64,000 nt of DNA from contig CADBEB010000004.1 of assembly GCA_902793605.1 (NCBI GenBank), positions 50,103 to 114,102 of the forward strand, read 5' to 3'. Shown in pieces: positions 34,324 through 43,515 of this stretch. A program made the position numbers and the translations under genes. Source of the DNA: an uncultured Eubacteriales bacterium (lineage in GTDB: Bacteria > Bacillota > Clostridia > Christensenellales > Aristaeellaceae). The stretch's first letter is position 1. Each line of letters opens with the position of its first letter. Below the pieces are notes generated by a model. That model was given only the letters and a program-made list of their open reading frames with translations, was not told the origin of the DNA and searched no databases.

Positions 34324-35547
34324 ATGAATAATCTGTTAAAAGTGCTGAGCCTTGTGCTCTGTCTCCTCCTCCTGTTCATGCCGGCCTGCGAAGCCTTCGC
34401 GGAGGAAGAAGAGGAGATCGATCTGTCTTCCGGCGAACCGAAGGAGATCGAGGAGTGGGAAGACCTGCCGGAAGGCCCCGGGGATACGTCCCTGGCGGCG
34501 GATGTCTTCTACCATACGCCCAACGAGCACAGCGCCGTCAAGTGCGACCATGAGGTCTGCTTCTGGAAGATGGAGATGGGCTACATGGACGAGGAAGCCA
34601 TATGGAAGGTCCTCACCCGGCCGGTTACCGTCATCGAAGGCAAACAGCGGGAGCAGGTCCGTGTGCTGGCCCGGCCCGAGGAGGGCTGCACCGATTACGT
34701 CGGCGTGGTCACCTGCGCCAGCCAGGCAGTCCACGTACTGGAGCGCGGCGAGACCTGGTCCCTGATCGAGGCCTACTCCTCCTCGGAGGAGGGCTCCGCC
34801 GTGAAGGTCTGGGCCGAGCAATTCCAGGGCTATGTGAAAACCGACCGCCTGAAGGAAGAGGAAGTCGATCAAACCTACGGCATCGTCATCGACAAACTGC
34901 AGCAGCGGCTGTATCTCTTTAAGGAAGGCAAGCTCTTATCCACCCTCCTGTGCTCCACCGGTTTTGCCAAGGCCGACACACCCTTTGCCGAAACCCCGGC
35001 CGGCGAGTTTCTGATCGTCTCCTGGGTCGGCGGCTTCTGGGCCGGCAGCCTCTGGTGCGATATGGGGATGCGTATCAATTCCGGCATCCTCCTGCATGAG
35101 GTCCCGAGCCTCCTGCGCACCGACGAAACCACCGGCGAGACCTACCGGGACTATGCCCGCTGCGAGCGTTACCTCGGTGAAAAGGCCAGCCACGGCTGCA
35201 TCCGGATCCAGCGCCAGCTGACCCCGGAAGGGATCAATGCCAAGTGGCTCTGGGACAACCTGCATCGCAAGCCTTACACCAAGGTCATTATCTGGGACGA
35301 CCTGGACCGGGAACTGGGTTATCCGGACAACAGCCTTCTCCTTTACTATAACCCCAAGGGCGGGAAAAACTACCACTCGGAACCGACCTGCCTCCTGGTA
35401 AAGGACAAGTACGAGCCCATGCCCTCCTTCACTTACGGCGAGCTGGACGAGAAGCCTTACAGCAAACTGACGCCCTGCCCGGGCTGCGCCCCGCAGGTCC
35501 GCCGGAACAAGATCGACGAACTCAATGAAAAAAGCCGGAAGCACTGA
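34324..35547 (+). CDS. Secreted L,D-transpeptidase with C-terminal cysteine cluster
   Basis: A 407-aa exported protein with a signal peptide (about residues 1-26, ending AFA). Residues 60-185 look like an SH3-type region. The YkuD catalytic domain has an initial IVIDKLQQRLYLF (about 192), the conserved HEV near 259, and SHGCIRI near 290 with the nucleophilic Cys. Such enzymes make 3-3 cross-links in peptidoglycan or attach proteins to it. The last 65 residues carry a YHSEPTC ... LTPCPGC arrangement, like the small zinc-ribbon-like tails on some secreted nucleases. The start has no strong SD and is probably coupled to asnA. Confidence 0.9.
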   Translation: MNNLLKVLSLVLCLLLLFMPACEAFAEEEEEIDLSSGEPKEIEEWEDLPEGPGDTSLAADVFYHTPNEHSAVKCDHEVCFWKMEMGYMDEEAIWKVLTRPVTVIEGKQREQVRVLARPEEGCTDYVGVVTCASQAVHVLERGETWSLIEAYSSSEEGSAVKVWAEQFQGYVKTDRLKEEEVDQTYGIVIDKLQQRLYLFKEGKLLSTLLCSTGFAKADTPFAETPAGEFLIVSWVGGFWAGSLWCDMGMRINSGILLHEVPSLLRTDETTGETYRDYARCERYLGEKASHGCIRIQRQLTPEGINAKWLWDNLHRKPYTKVIIWDDLDRELGYPDNSLLLYYNPKGGKNYHSEPTCLLVKDKYEPMPSFTYGELDEKPYSKLTPCPGCAPQVRRNKIDELNEKSRKH

Positions 35548-35587
35548 CTGTGCTTCGGTTCAAAGCCCCGATGCGGTAAATATCTGA

Positions 35588-36028
35588 AAACGCAGTCTGC
35601 GGCCCTATACGGTCATCCTGTACGGGCATAACATGAAGAGCGGAAATATGTTCGGCAGGCTGAGGAAGTATAAGGAAAGTGTCTATTTCAACAGCCACCG
35701 GATCATCACCTTTGACACCCTGTATGAAGACGGGCAGTATGCTGTTTTTTCAGTCAGGGAAATGGATACCACGCCGGGGACCGCACGCTGGTATGATCTC
35801 TGGTCGCTGGTTACAGATCGGATTCCGGACCGGGAAGAAGCAATCCGAAATCTGGAACGTCGTTCTGTTGTCCGTGATGTGCTGGATGTGCGGGCGGATG
35901 ATCAGATCCTTTTACTCGTAACCTGCCTGGATGATGATGATCGTGAACGGCTGGTGGTCGCCGCCCGAAGGCTGCGGACGGGAGAAACGCAGGATCGCCT
36001 CACGCTCCGCGCTTCTTCATCTCAATAA
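35588..36028 (+). pseudogene. Class B sortase remnant, 5' part missing
   Basis: In the frame of the ATG at 35633 the upstream codons read YTVILYGHNM back to a stop at 35585-35587. YGHNM carries the catalytic His of class B sortases, and MFGRLRKYKE...YFNSHRIITF continues as the family does. Near the end, LLLVTCLDDDDRERLVVAARRLR matches the T-L-x-T-C and catalytic Arg region. About 100 N-terminal residues, including the membrane anchor, are absent, and no start codon precedes the His. An ATG within the fragment gives 131 aa without that His. It is followed by repeat B. I judge it a decayed gene. Confidence 0.7.
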
Positions 36029-36052
36029 ATTGTCAACAAAAGCATTTTCCGA

Positions 36053-36125
36053 AGGGGTTTGACGAGGCTCTGGCGCACACGGTGCGCGTGCGAATCAACG
36101 TGCGTCTCCTTGCGGAAAGCCCCCT
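36053..36125 (+). repeat. Dispersed long hairpin repeat, copy B
   Basis: AGGGG (36053-36057) and CCCCT (36121-36125) close a region with CGGTGCGCGTGCG and TCTCCTTGCGGAAAG, diverged from copies A and C. It lies between two convergent genes. Confidence 0.6.
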
Positions 36126-36129
36126 ATCT

Positions 36130-38361
36130 TTATTTCATCTGCTGTGTTTTCGCCCATGCCGCGTCGATCGTCTCCTGATGCTTCGTGGCATACGGCCCGA
36201 TGGCCGCCACCTGCTCCTGCGTACGCGGGAAATGGATGCAGCTGTGGCCGTTGAAGTTGTTGTCCTTGATGTGATAGACTTCGTGCGGCATGGAGTGCGT
36301 CGATCCGATATAGACGCTCCCGTCCGAGAACATTACCCAGACCGCCTTCGGCGTCCAGGTGTTCCCGCCGAACGCCCTCTCCATCTTCGCCGTATCGTTC
36401 GCCGTTACGGGTTCATAGTCCGCGTGCGCGCCCAGGGAGATGATATGACCCTGCCAGCTGATCCCGCTCGCAAAGTCATAGATCGTGACATAGGGGTATT
36501 TCCGCGCGACGGCCTTGATCTTGTCATACCAGTTCGCATACTGCACCCTGCCGGCGCTGGGTTTCACCGTGGAGGCGCCGGCTGTCGCCTTCGTGGTCGT
36601 CGTGGTCTTGCTGTCGCCGGCTTTGTTCGTCGTGTTGGTATTGTTCAGCTTGTTCAGCGTCTTCTCGCCGGCCACGCCGTCCGCGGTCAGCTTGCTTTCC
36701 TTCTGGAAGGCCGCCACCGCTTCCGCGGTCTTCGCACCGTATACGCCGTCCGCCTTGCCGGTCAGATAGCCCAGCTGGATCAGCTTGTTCTGCAGTTCCT
36801 TGACTTCCGTTCCCTTCGCGCCGGTCTTCAGCACACTGCTCTCCGGTTTCGGGGTCGCCGTGGGCTTCGGGGTCGCCGTTACCTTTGCGGCTGCCGAGGC
36901 CTTCTTGGCGTTTCCGCTGTACAGCAGCTTCTGGGTCTCTTCGCCGGCCGTGCCGTCTTCGGTCAGCCCGTTGGCCTTCTGGAAGGCCTTCACCGCTGAT
37001 ACGGTCTTATCGCCATAGTTTCCGTCCGCTTTTCCACTCATATAGCCCAGTTGGATCAGGGCTTCCTGCAGCTGCGCCACGGCATCGCCCGCGCTGTCCT
37101 TCTTCAGCTTCGGCCAGGTTTCCGTGCTGCTCTCTTCCGCCTCCGGAGCCGGCGCTTCGGTCGCCACCGGCGTCGGTGTCGCGCCGTTCGCCAGTACGTT
37201 CTCGCTGTACAGGGCGGCATAGGTCGCCTTGCCGGCCACGCCGTCCGCCGTCAGCCCGTTCGCTTCCTGGAAGGCTGTCAGCGCTTTCACCGTATCCCGA
37301 CCGAACTTTCCGTCCACCGTGCTCTTGAAATAGCCCAGTTCCTTCAGCCGCTTCTGCAGCGTCTTGACGTCCGCGCCGGTGGCTCCGCTCTTCAGGGATT
37401 CCTCCGGTACCGCCACAGTGGGCGTGGGGGTGGGTGCTTCCGTTACTTTCGGGGTCGGCGTGGCGTTCGCGGTGATCGCGTCCGCTGAGTAGATGGCCTT
37501 CTGGGTTTCCGCGCCGGCGGTTCCGTCCGCCTTGAGACCGTTCTTTTTCTGGAAGGAGCGGACCGCTCCGATCGTATTCGTATCGTAGGTGCCTGTCGGC
37601 GTCTCCTTATAGTAGCCCAGTTCTTTCAGCCGCTCCTGCAGCGCCGTGACCTGGGTGCCCTTGTTGCCCTTCTTCATGGAAACGCCTTCCACGGGGCTCA
37701 GGGTCCGCACGTTGGTCTTCTCGCCGCTCGCGCTCTTCGGGTTTCCGGTATACAGGAAAGCCTGGAGGTTCGCATCCATGATCCCCGTCACCGGATATTC
37801 GTTCTTTTCCTGGAAAGCCTTCACGGCCTTCTCCGTTCCGCTGCCGAACTTGCCGTCCGCCTTGCCCTTCAGGTAGCTCAGTTCGATCAGGGCTTCCTGC
37901 AGCGCGGTCACGTCAGCTCCGGAATCGCCTTTCTGAAGGATCTTGTATCCGCCGGCATCCTCTTCCGGGCTCAGCGTCGGTACCGGGGTTGGCGTCGGCG
38001 TCACCGTGATCTTTTTGACTTCTTTCAGTACGATGTACTCCGACTTCACATAGCCGGATTTCTTGCCGTAGTCGATCGAAGCCCAGCCGCTCTTCTTGCT
38101 CACGCTGTTGACCGTGATCTCAGCCCCGGCCGGTATATGGGCCAGCAGCTCGCTGCGGACGGAGCGGGAAGCGCGCAGATTCACCTTCACCTTCGTCTTC
38201 GTGGTGTAGGGATAGCTGCTCACAATCTCCAGCGTTGCCGTCGGCTCCGCTTCGCTCTTGTCCCCGGCTGCTCCGGCTGCCGCCGGAATCATGCCGAAAG
38301 CAAGCACAATCACCATCGCCAGCACCGGCAGAATGTGAAGACTCTTCTTCAGCTTGAACAT
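36130..38361 (-). CDS. Secreted protein with SH3 domain, five peptidoglycan-binding repeats and a GHSCIHF domain
   Basis: A 743-aa exported protein. A signal peptide (about residues 1-32) is followed by a bacterial SH3 domain (about 40-110) and five peptidoglycan-binding type 1 repeats of about 65 residues, separated by PTPTP-type linkers; each has an LQ-x-L-x-x-L-x-Y-x and a Y-G-x-x-T-x-x-A-V-x-x-F-Q core. The last 130 residues contain HSMPHEVYHIKDNNFNGHSCIHF, recalling the His/Cys pattern of L,D-transpeptidases but with GHSCIHF in place of SHGC-I/V-R. It could be a transpeptidase relative or hydrolase. The ATG at 38361 has GGGAGG 7 nt upstream, and a strong promoter lies at 38425-38453. Confidence 0.85.
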   Translation of the reverse strand: MFKLKKSLHILPVLAMVIVLAFGMIPAAAGAAGDKSEAEPTATLEIVSSYPYTTKTKVKVNLRASRSVRSELLAHIPAGAEITVNSVSKKSGWASIDYGKKSGYVKSEYIVLKEVKKITVTPTPTPVPTLSPEEDAGGYKILQKGDSGADVTALQEALIELSYLKGKADGKFGSGTEKAVKAFQEKNEYPVTGIMDANLQAFLYTGNPKSASGEKTNVRTLSPVEGVSMKKGNKGTQVTALQERLKELGYYKETPTGTYDTNTIGAVRSFQKKNGLKADGTAGAETQKAIYSADAITANATPTPKVTEAPTPTPTVAVPEESLKSGATGADVKTLQKRLKELGYFKSTVDGKFGRDTVKALTAFQEANGLTADGVAGKATYAALYSENVLANGATPTPVATEAPAPEAEESSTETWPKLKKDSAGDAVAQLQEALIQLGYMSGKADGNYGDKTVSAVKAFQKANGLTEDGTAGEETQKLLYSGNAKKASAAAKVTATPKPTATPKPESSVLKTGAKGTEVKELQNKLIQLGYLTGKADGVYGAKTAEAVAAFQKESKLTADGVAGEKTLNKLNNTNTTNKAGDSKTTTTTKATAGASTVKPSAGRVQYANWYDKIKAVARKYPYVTIYDFASGISWQGHIISLGAHADYEPVTANDTAKMERAFGGNTWTPKAVWVMFSDGSVYIGSTHSMPHEVYHIKDNNFNGHSCIHFPRTQEQVAAIGPYATKHQETIDAAWAKTQQMK

Positions 38362-38424
38362 TTCAAAACCTCCCGCACGCAGGATCAGGACATACTTGTC
38401 CCGCCGACATTCGTACACACCATG

Positions 38425-38453
38425 ATTCTATCGCCTGTGTCGCAAAATGTCAA
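38425..38453 (-). promoter_or_regulatory. Promoter of the five-repeat peptidoglycan-binding protein
   Basis: TTGACA (38453-38448), a 17-bp spacer and TAGAAT (38430-38425) on the minus strand; the spacer end GGCGA is shared with the purA promoter. Confidence 0.85.
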
Positions 38454-38492
38454 TAAAAATTTCATCTTTTTGTAATATTTGTAAATCCCCGT

Positions 38493-38521
38493 AAAAAACC
38501 TCCCCAGGCGTCTGGGGAGGT
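38493..38521 (-). terminator. Rho-independent terminator of pfp
   Basis: A 10-bp stem ACCTCCCCAG / CTGGGGAGGT with a 4-nt loop, followed by TTTTTT on the minus strand. Confidence 0.9.
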
Positions 38522-38531
38522 AAACGAAGGT

Positions 38532-38572
38532 CCGGGGCGATCGGAAAGCCCCGGTCGCTCCCGCAGGAGCGA
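38532..38572 (-). repeat. Two tandem hairpins, the first a CTTTCCGATCGCC-type repeat
   Basis: CCGGGGC / GCCCCGG (38532-38554) encloses the loop TTTCCGATC on the minus strand. A second hairpin, TCGCTCC / GGAGCGA (38555-38572), adjoins it. Both precede the pfp terminator. Confidence 0.65.
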
Positions 38573-38605
38573 AACCCTTCTTTCGCTATGCGATCGGGTA
38601 TCGGA

Positions 38606-39865
38606 TTATTTATGCGATGCCCAGTCGTAATTCTTCTGGTTCATAGTAAGGTGCCGCGGCAGGCCTTCCACCATCATGGGCGTGTACTGGCCCTGGATCA
38701 GCGGCCGCACATAGTCCAGGAACTCTTCGGTCACATAGTCGCCGGTCTTGTTGATCCACTCGCGCGGAACGATCTTCTCGTCGTTGGCGATGCGGTGCAC
38801 ATCGTTGACGTCCGTCGTGCTCTGGTAGGGATCATCGGACACGCGCACGATCACGACCATGACGCCGGTCCGTCCTTCATCAGCAGCCTTCACGCAGGCG
38901 CCGCCGACGTTGAACGCTTCGTCCACGTCGATCTTGCTGGCCAGGTGAGCCGCTGCGCGCTGCAGCGTGGAAAGCTCCACGGCACGGGTCTTGCAGCCCA
39001 GTTCCTTATGCACGACGCTCGCCAGATAACTGGCCGTTCCGGTCATCTGGATGTGACCGAACGCGTCCGTGGTCTCGGAACCGGCGGATTTCTCGCATAC
39101 ATAGTGGCCGTCCGCGGTCTTGATGCCTTCGGATACGACGGCCACGACGACATCCTTCTTCTCCAGCAGTTTCTTGATCTTCGCGACGAACTTGTCGATG
39201 TCGAAGGTCAGCTCAGGCAGGTAGATCAGATCGGGACCTTCGCAGTCCTCGCTGCGGCACAGCGCCGCCGCGCCCGTCAGCCAGCCGGCGTTCCGGCCCA
39301 TGATCTCGATGATGTTCACGTTCTTCTTCTTGTAGCTGAAGCCCATCGCGTCACAGATGATCTCCTTTGTGGAGGTGGCGATGTACTTGGCCGCGCTGCC
39401 GAAGCCGGGGGTATGGTCGGTCATGGCCAGGTCGTTATCGATGGTCTTCGGGCAGCCGACGAAGCGCTGCTTCGCGCCGGTCAGCAGGCTGTAGTCGCTC
39501 AGCTTCTTGATCGTGTCCATGCTGTCGTTGCCGCCGATGTAGATGAACACTTCGATCTCCAGCTTGTTCAGCAGTTCGAAGATCCGCTCGTAGATTTCCT
39601 TGCCCTCATGGATCTCGGGCAGCTTGTAACGGCAGGTGCCCAGGAAGGCGGAAGGAGTCCGCTTGAGCAGTTCCAGATCCAGTTCGTTCCGGATGTACTG
39701 GCTCATGTCGATATACTGCTCATCCAGGAATCCCTGGATACCGTTGCGCATACCGTAGACCTTGGTGAATCCGCGCTCCATCGCAGTCTTGTATACACCC
39801 GCAAGGCTGGAGTTGATGACAGCGGTGGGGCCGCCGGACTGACCGACAATGACATTACCTTTCAT
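38606..39865 (-). CDS. pfp: 6-phosphofructokinase, probably PPi-dependent
   Basis: A 419-aa glycolytic enzyme phosphorylating fructose 6-phosphate. The N-terminal GQSGGPTAVIN is near residues 8-18. The key phosphate-donor site reads IGGNDSMDT near 109, where Asp replaces the Gly found in ATP-dependent GGDGS enzymes; this, with VGCPKTIDNDL near 139, is the PPi-type pattern. The enzyme is then reversible, working in glycolysis and gluconeogenesis. The length fits the group of about 400-420 aa. It follows purA after 72 bp, perhaps on the same transcript, and ends in a strong terminator. Confidence 0.9.
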   Translation of the reverse strand: MKGNVIVGQSGGPTAVINSSLAGVYKTAMERGFTKVYGMRNGIQGFLDEQYIDMSQYIRNELDLELLKRTPSAFLGTCRYKLPEIHEGKEIYERIFELLNKLEIEVFIYIGGNDSMDTIKKLSDYSLLTGAKQRFVGCPKTIDNDLAMTDHTPGFGSAAKYIATSTKEIICDAMGFSYKKKNVNIIEIMGRNAGWLTGAAALCRSEDCEGPDLIYLPELTFDIDKFVAKIKKLLEKKDVVVAVVSEGIKTADGHYVCEKSAGSETTDAFGHIQMTGTASYLASVVHKELGCKTRAVELSTLQRAAAHLASKIDVDEAFNVGGACVKAADEGRTGVMVVIVRVSDDPYQSTTDVNDVHRIANDEKIVPREWINKTGDYVTEEFLDYVRPLIQGQYTPMMVEGLPRHLTMNQKNYDWASHK

Positions 39866-39937
39866 GTGAGAGATACCCTTCTTTCATTAGATTTCTTTAT
39901 GACGTTCCGGCCTTTCGGTCCGGCTTCGCATCGTTTT

Positions 39938-41215
39938 TTATCCGCGGCGGATGATGCTGTGGCGCTCCGGTCCGACGGAAATCCACTTGACCACCTGGCC
40001 CAGCGCGTGCTCAATGCGGATAATATAGTTTTTTGCTTCCTCCGGCAGGTCCCACCAGGTCCGGACCTTGGAGATATCGCATTTCCATCCCGGCATGCTT
40101 TCATACACCGGCTTGCACTCGCCCAGCACCGCCGGGAAAGGCATATGGTCGATCTTTTTGCCGTTCAGTTCGTACTGGGTGCACAGCGGAATCTCGTCCA
40201 GCTCACTCAGCACGTCCAGCTTCGTCAGAGCGATCTCCGTCGCTGCCTGTACCTCCACGCCGTAACGTGTGGCCACCAGGTCGATCGGTCCGACCCGGCG
40301 CGGCCGTTCGCTCGCATCTCCGCCCTCGTGGCCGATCTTCCGCAGAAGCTCTGCGTCCTCGCCGAAGTACTCGCATACAAACGGGCCTTCGCCGATGCAG
40401 GTGGAGTAGGCTTTCACCACGCCGATCACACGGTCGATGTCCGCGCCCGGCAGTCCGCTGCCCACCGGCGCGTAGGCAGCCAGTGTGTTGGAGCTCGTTG
40501 TGTAGGGGTAGATACCGTAGTCCAGGTCCCGCAGCGTGCCCAGCGTACCTTCAAACAGGATCCGTTTGTTGTCTCCCTGTGCCTGCAGGAGGTATTCCCG
40601 CGTGTCCTGCACGAAGGGCTTGATCTTCTCGCAGCTCTCCTTAAGCCACTTGTCCAGGTCCGCTTCCGTGACCGGATCGGCGCCGTACACCTTCGTCAGG
40701 ATCAGGTTCTTCCAGTTCATCAGGTCCTTCAGGTGCTTTTTCAGCATCTTCGGATAGAACAGCTCGCCGGCCATGATGGTCTTCTTCTGGTATTTGTCGC
40801 TGTAGAAGGGGGCGATGCCCTGCTTCGTGCTGCCGAACTTCTTGTCCTTCAGCCGGGCCTCCTCCAACGCGTCCAGTTCCCGGTGCCAGGGCAGGAGCAG
40901 GCTGGCACGGTCGCTGATCTTCAGCGTCTCAGGGGTGAGTTCCAGGCCCTTGGAGGTCACATCCTCGATCTCTGCGGCCAGGCTTTCAGGATCCAGCGCC
41001 ACGCCGTTTCCCAGGATGTTCACGACCCCTTTCCGGCAGACACCGGAGGGCAGTGTATGCAGTTTGAATCGTCCGTACTGGTTGATCACGTCATGTCCGA
41101 CGTTGCCGCCGCCCTGGAAACGAACGACGACGTCAAAGGCTTCGGTAAGCAGGTCGACCATCCGGCCCTTGCCTTCATCTCCCCAGTTGATACCCACGAT
41201 CGCTGTGCACGCCAT
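39938..41215 (-). CDS. purA: Adenylosuccinate synthetase
   Basis: A 425-aa GTP-dependent enzyme that joins IMP and aspartate, the first step from IMP to AMP. The P-loop-like GDEGKGRMVD is near residues 12-21, with NVGHDV near 38 and QEGTLGT-like FEGTLGT near 218. The ATG at 41215 is preferred to the GTG at 41227, because that GTG is part of the AAAGGTGG SD itself. Its promoter (41299-41327) is nearly perfect. CCGAAC cores in the leader (41250-41255) may be PurR sites, but no full PurBox pair is seen. Confidence 0.95.
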   Translation of the reverse strand: MACTAIVGINWGDEGKGRMVDLLTEAFDVVVRFQGGGNVGHDVINQYGRFKLHTLPSGVCRKGVVNILGNGVALDPESLAAEIEDVTSKGLELTPETLKISDRASLLLPWHRELDALEEARLKDKKFGSTKQGIAPFYSDKYQKKTIMAGELFYPKMLKKHLKDLMNWKNLILTKVYGADPVTEADLDKWLKESCEKIKPFVQDTREYLLQAQGDNKRILFEGTLGTLRDLDYGIYPYTTSSNTLAAYAPVGSGLPGADIDRVIGVVKAYSTCIGEGPFVCEYFGEDAELLRKIGHEGGDASERPRRVGPIDLVATRYGVEVQAATEIALTKLDVLSELDEIPLCTQYELNGKKIDHMPFPAVLGECKPVYESMPGWKCDISKVRTWWDLPEEAKNYIIRIEHALGQVVKWISVGPERHSIIRRG

Positions 41216-41298
41216 AATCTGATCCACCTTTCGGGTTGTTTTTCGTCTCGTTCGGTTTCGTCTGACAACTCGCTTCCAAAACTCCGGTGAATATTATT

Positions 41299-41327
41299 AT
41301 TCTATCGCCCGCCGCCTTCTTTGTCAA
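41299..41327 (-). promoter_or_regulatory. Promoter of purA
   Basis: A perfect TTGACA (41327-41322), a 17-bp spacer and TAGAAT (41304-41299) on the minus strand. Confidence 0.88.
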
Positions 41328-41348
41328 CGGACAACGGGAAGTGCCGGC

Positions 41349-43439
41349 TTATTCACGAAGCTCTCCGTTGTAGGTGATTCCGAGCATCGTGATATCGTCG
41401 AACTGCTCCGCTGCGCCCGCGAAATTCCGGATATCACGCAGCACGCTTTCCAGCGTCTGCTGCTGCGACACGTTCTTCAGCGCGTTCAACTTCTCGCACA
41501 GCCGCTCCGTCCCATATGCCTCCACCTTTTCGTTGATGGCTTCCGGTACGCCGTCCGTGTAGACGAACAACCTGTCGCCGGGATCCAGGTCGATCTCATA
41601 TTCCTTCATGGAAATGCCATCCATCGCGGCCAGTGCCAGCCCGTGCTTGTCCTTCAGCAGCTCATAGTCGCCGCCGGCGCGCATCAGCACCGGATACTCA
41701 TGGCCGGCATTTGCGCATTGGATCTTCCCGGTGTTCAGGTCGAGGATTCCCAGCCAGACCGTCACAAACATCTCCGCGTCGTTGCCCTCGCACAGGGTAT
41801 GGTTCACATGCTCCAGCACCTTCGCGGGGCCGTGCCCATGGCTTGCGTAGTTCTTGATGGCCGTCTTAGCCTGCATCATGAAAAGCGCTGCCGGCACGCC
41901 TTTGCCGCTCACGTCCGCGATCACCAGGCACAGCTTGTCCCGGTCACAGTAGAAGAAGTCGTAGAAATCACCGCCGACCTGTTTCGCCGGTGTCATCAGG
42001 GCATACAGGTCGATGCTTTCCTCAGACAGGGTAAAGTTCTTTGGCAGCGCGGCATCCTGGATGTTTCTCGCCAGTTTCAGCTCGTCCTGCATCCGCTTTT
42101 CCGCCTGGTCGATATACCCCCGCAGCGCTGTCACCATCTGGTTGATGTCATCACTCAGTTCCGAAAACTCCGAAGAACTGCGCACCCAGACTTTCTCGTC
42201 CAGATGGCCGTCCGTGATCCGGTCCAGCGAGACGTTGACCCGCTGCAGGCTCCTGATCACCAGCTTGTCCAGCAGCATCGCAACCAGCACGTACAGAACC
42301 GTGAACACCAGCAGATCCGACAGCGTGTTCTCATAAACCTGCCCGTTCCGGTTCTGATAGACGATAGAGAGCGGCTCCATGACCATCAGCAGCGCTTTTT
42401 CCCCGATGTATCTGCAGCTGCACAGCACCTCCGTATTATACGCGGTCCGGATCTCCATCCTGTAAACATCCTGGTCCGCCTGTTCCTTTGCTTTCTCCAG
42501 ATCCTCCCCTTTGATTCTGTCGCCGGGGATCTCAAAGCCGGGATCCACAAGGAATTTCCCGCTGTCGGCGTCGACCAGCCAGAAGAAGATATCTGTATGG
42601 TACTGTTCCTGCAGATGGTTCTTCAGCGCCTCGATATTCTTTCCGTTTTCCTCATAGATCTTTCTGTTTCCGTAGCTGATATAACTCAGCGCGACGGAGG
42701 CGTTCGAGTCCGCTATCCGTGTCTGGATTCCCCAGGAAATGACAAAGTTAACCAGGAATATCCCGATGGTCACAATGACCAGGCGCCGCTGGAAATGGAC
42801 GGTCAGCGGAATCCTGCCCTCGTCGTCCAGCAATCTGGATTCCCGCTTCTCGCCGGATACCTTCATCACCACCGCGGAGCACAGCGCCATGCCGACCGCC
42901 GTGAAACTGATCATCGGAACCGCCACCGTCTGTACCACCCTGTATGCCATCGCCATATCCTGCCGGTTGGTAAACAGCACCGCGTACATATGGAACACTT
43001 CCATCACCGCGCCCAGGAAAAAGGCCTGGGGCACTGGCGGACGCTTTCCCTGATAGATCTTCTTATTGAGCAGGGCAGCCAGGAATCCTGCCAGGCACGT
43101 GCTTACGCCGCAGGCAATCTCCGTAAATCGCCCGATGTTCCACAGTTCCCCGGCCAGGATGCGTTCCACGCTGCCGATGATGCCGGCGATGATACCGCTC
43201 GCCGGGCTGAAGAACAGGCCGGCTGCCAGCGGGCCGATATCACGTACGTTCAGGACCATATCGCCATAATCGATGCCGATATGATTCGCCAGCACGGAGC
43301 AGCCGCCGTAGATCAGCCCGATCAGCACCTGAAGTCCCGTCCCGAGTTTTTCCTTCTTCCGGCGCATGAACCACAGCCCTGCCGTGATCGCCACATAGAG
43401 CAGAGTTGCTCCCGTCATCTTGAGTATCATCGTCCACAT
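41349..43439 (-). CDS. Membrane sensor with SpoIIE/RsbU-type serine phosphatase domain
   Basis: A 696-aa signalling protein. The N-terminal 5TM-LYT region (about residues 1-200) has VLNVRDIGPLAAGLFF and GIIAGIIGSVERIL, as in LytS-type sensors. A further span at about 225-250, an extracellular segment to about 370, another span, and a HAMP-like linker (about 385-440, RVNVSLDRITDGHLDEKVW) follow. The PP2C domain (about 465-690) has the metal-binding ADVSGKGVPAALFM and GDRLFVYTDGVPEA. It probably dephosphorylates an anti-sigma-factor antagonist, but no such partner is in the window. The stimulus is unknown. A TTTAGGAG SD precedes the ATG. Confidence 0.88.
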   Translation of the reverse strand: MWTMILKMTGATLLYVAITAGLWFMRRKKEKLGTGLQVLIGLIYGGCSVLANHIGIDYGDMVLNVRDIGPLAAGLFFSPASGIIAGIIGSVERILAGELWNIGRFTEIACGVSTCLAGFLAALLNKKIYQGKRPPVPQAFFLGAVMEVFHMYAVLFTNRQDMAMAYRVVQTVAVPMISFTAVGMALCSAVVMKVSGEKRESRLLDDEGRIPLTVHFQRRLVIVTIGIFLVNFVISWGIQTRIADSNASVALSYISYGNRKIYEENGKNIEALKNHLQEQYHTDIFFWLVDADSGKFLVDPGFEIPGDRIKGEDLEKAKEQADQDVYRMEIRTAYNTEVLCSCRYIGEKALLMVMEPLSIVYQNRNGQVYENTLSDLLVFTVLYVLVAMLLDKLVIRSLQRVNVSLDRITDGHLDEKVWVRSSSEFSELSDDINQMVTALRGYIDQAEKRMQDELKLARNIQDAALPKNFTLSEESIDLYALMTPAKQVGGDFYDFFYCDRDKLCLVIADVSGKGVPAALFMMQAKTAIKNYASHGHGPAKVLEHVNHTLCEGNDAEMFVTVWLGILDLNTGKIQCANAGHEYPVLMRAGGDYELLKDKHGLALAAMDGISMKEYEIDLDPGDRLFVYTDGVPEAINEKVEAYGTERLCEKLNALKNVSQQQTLESVLRDIRNFAGAAEQFDDITMLGITYNGELRE

Positions 43440-43483
43440 TGCACTATACTCCTAAAGAACCTGTTATAAACCGTTTTCTCCGA

Positions 43484-43515
43484 AGGGAGTCAGGTGCCGG
43501 CGCGCGTGCGTTTCC

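Noticed and set aside
38588..41290. Plus-strand open frame of 900 codons over pfp and purA
   Set aside because: Antisense to two confident genes and crosses their gap.
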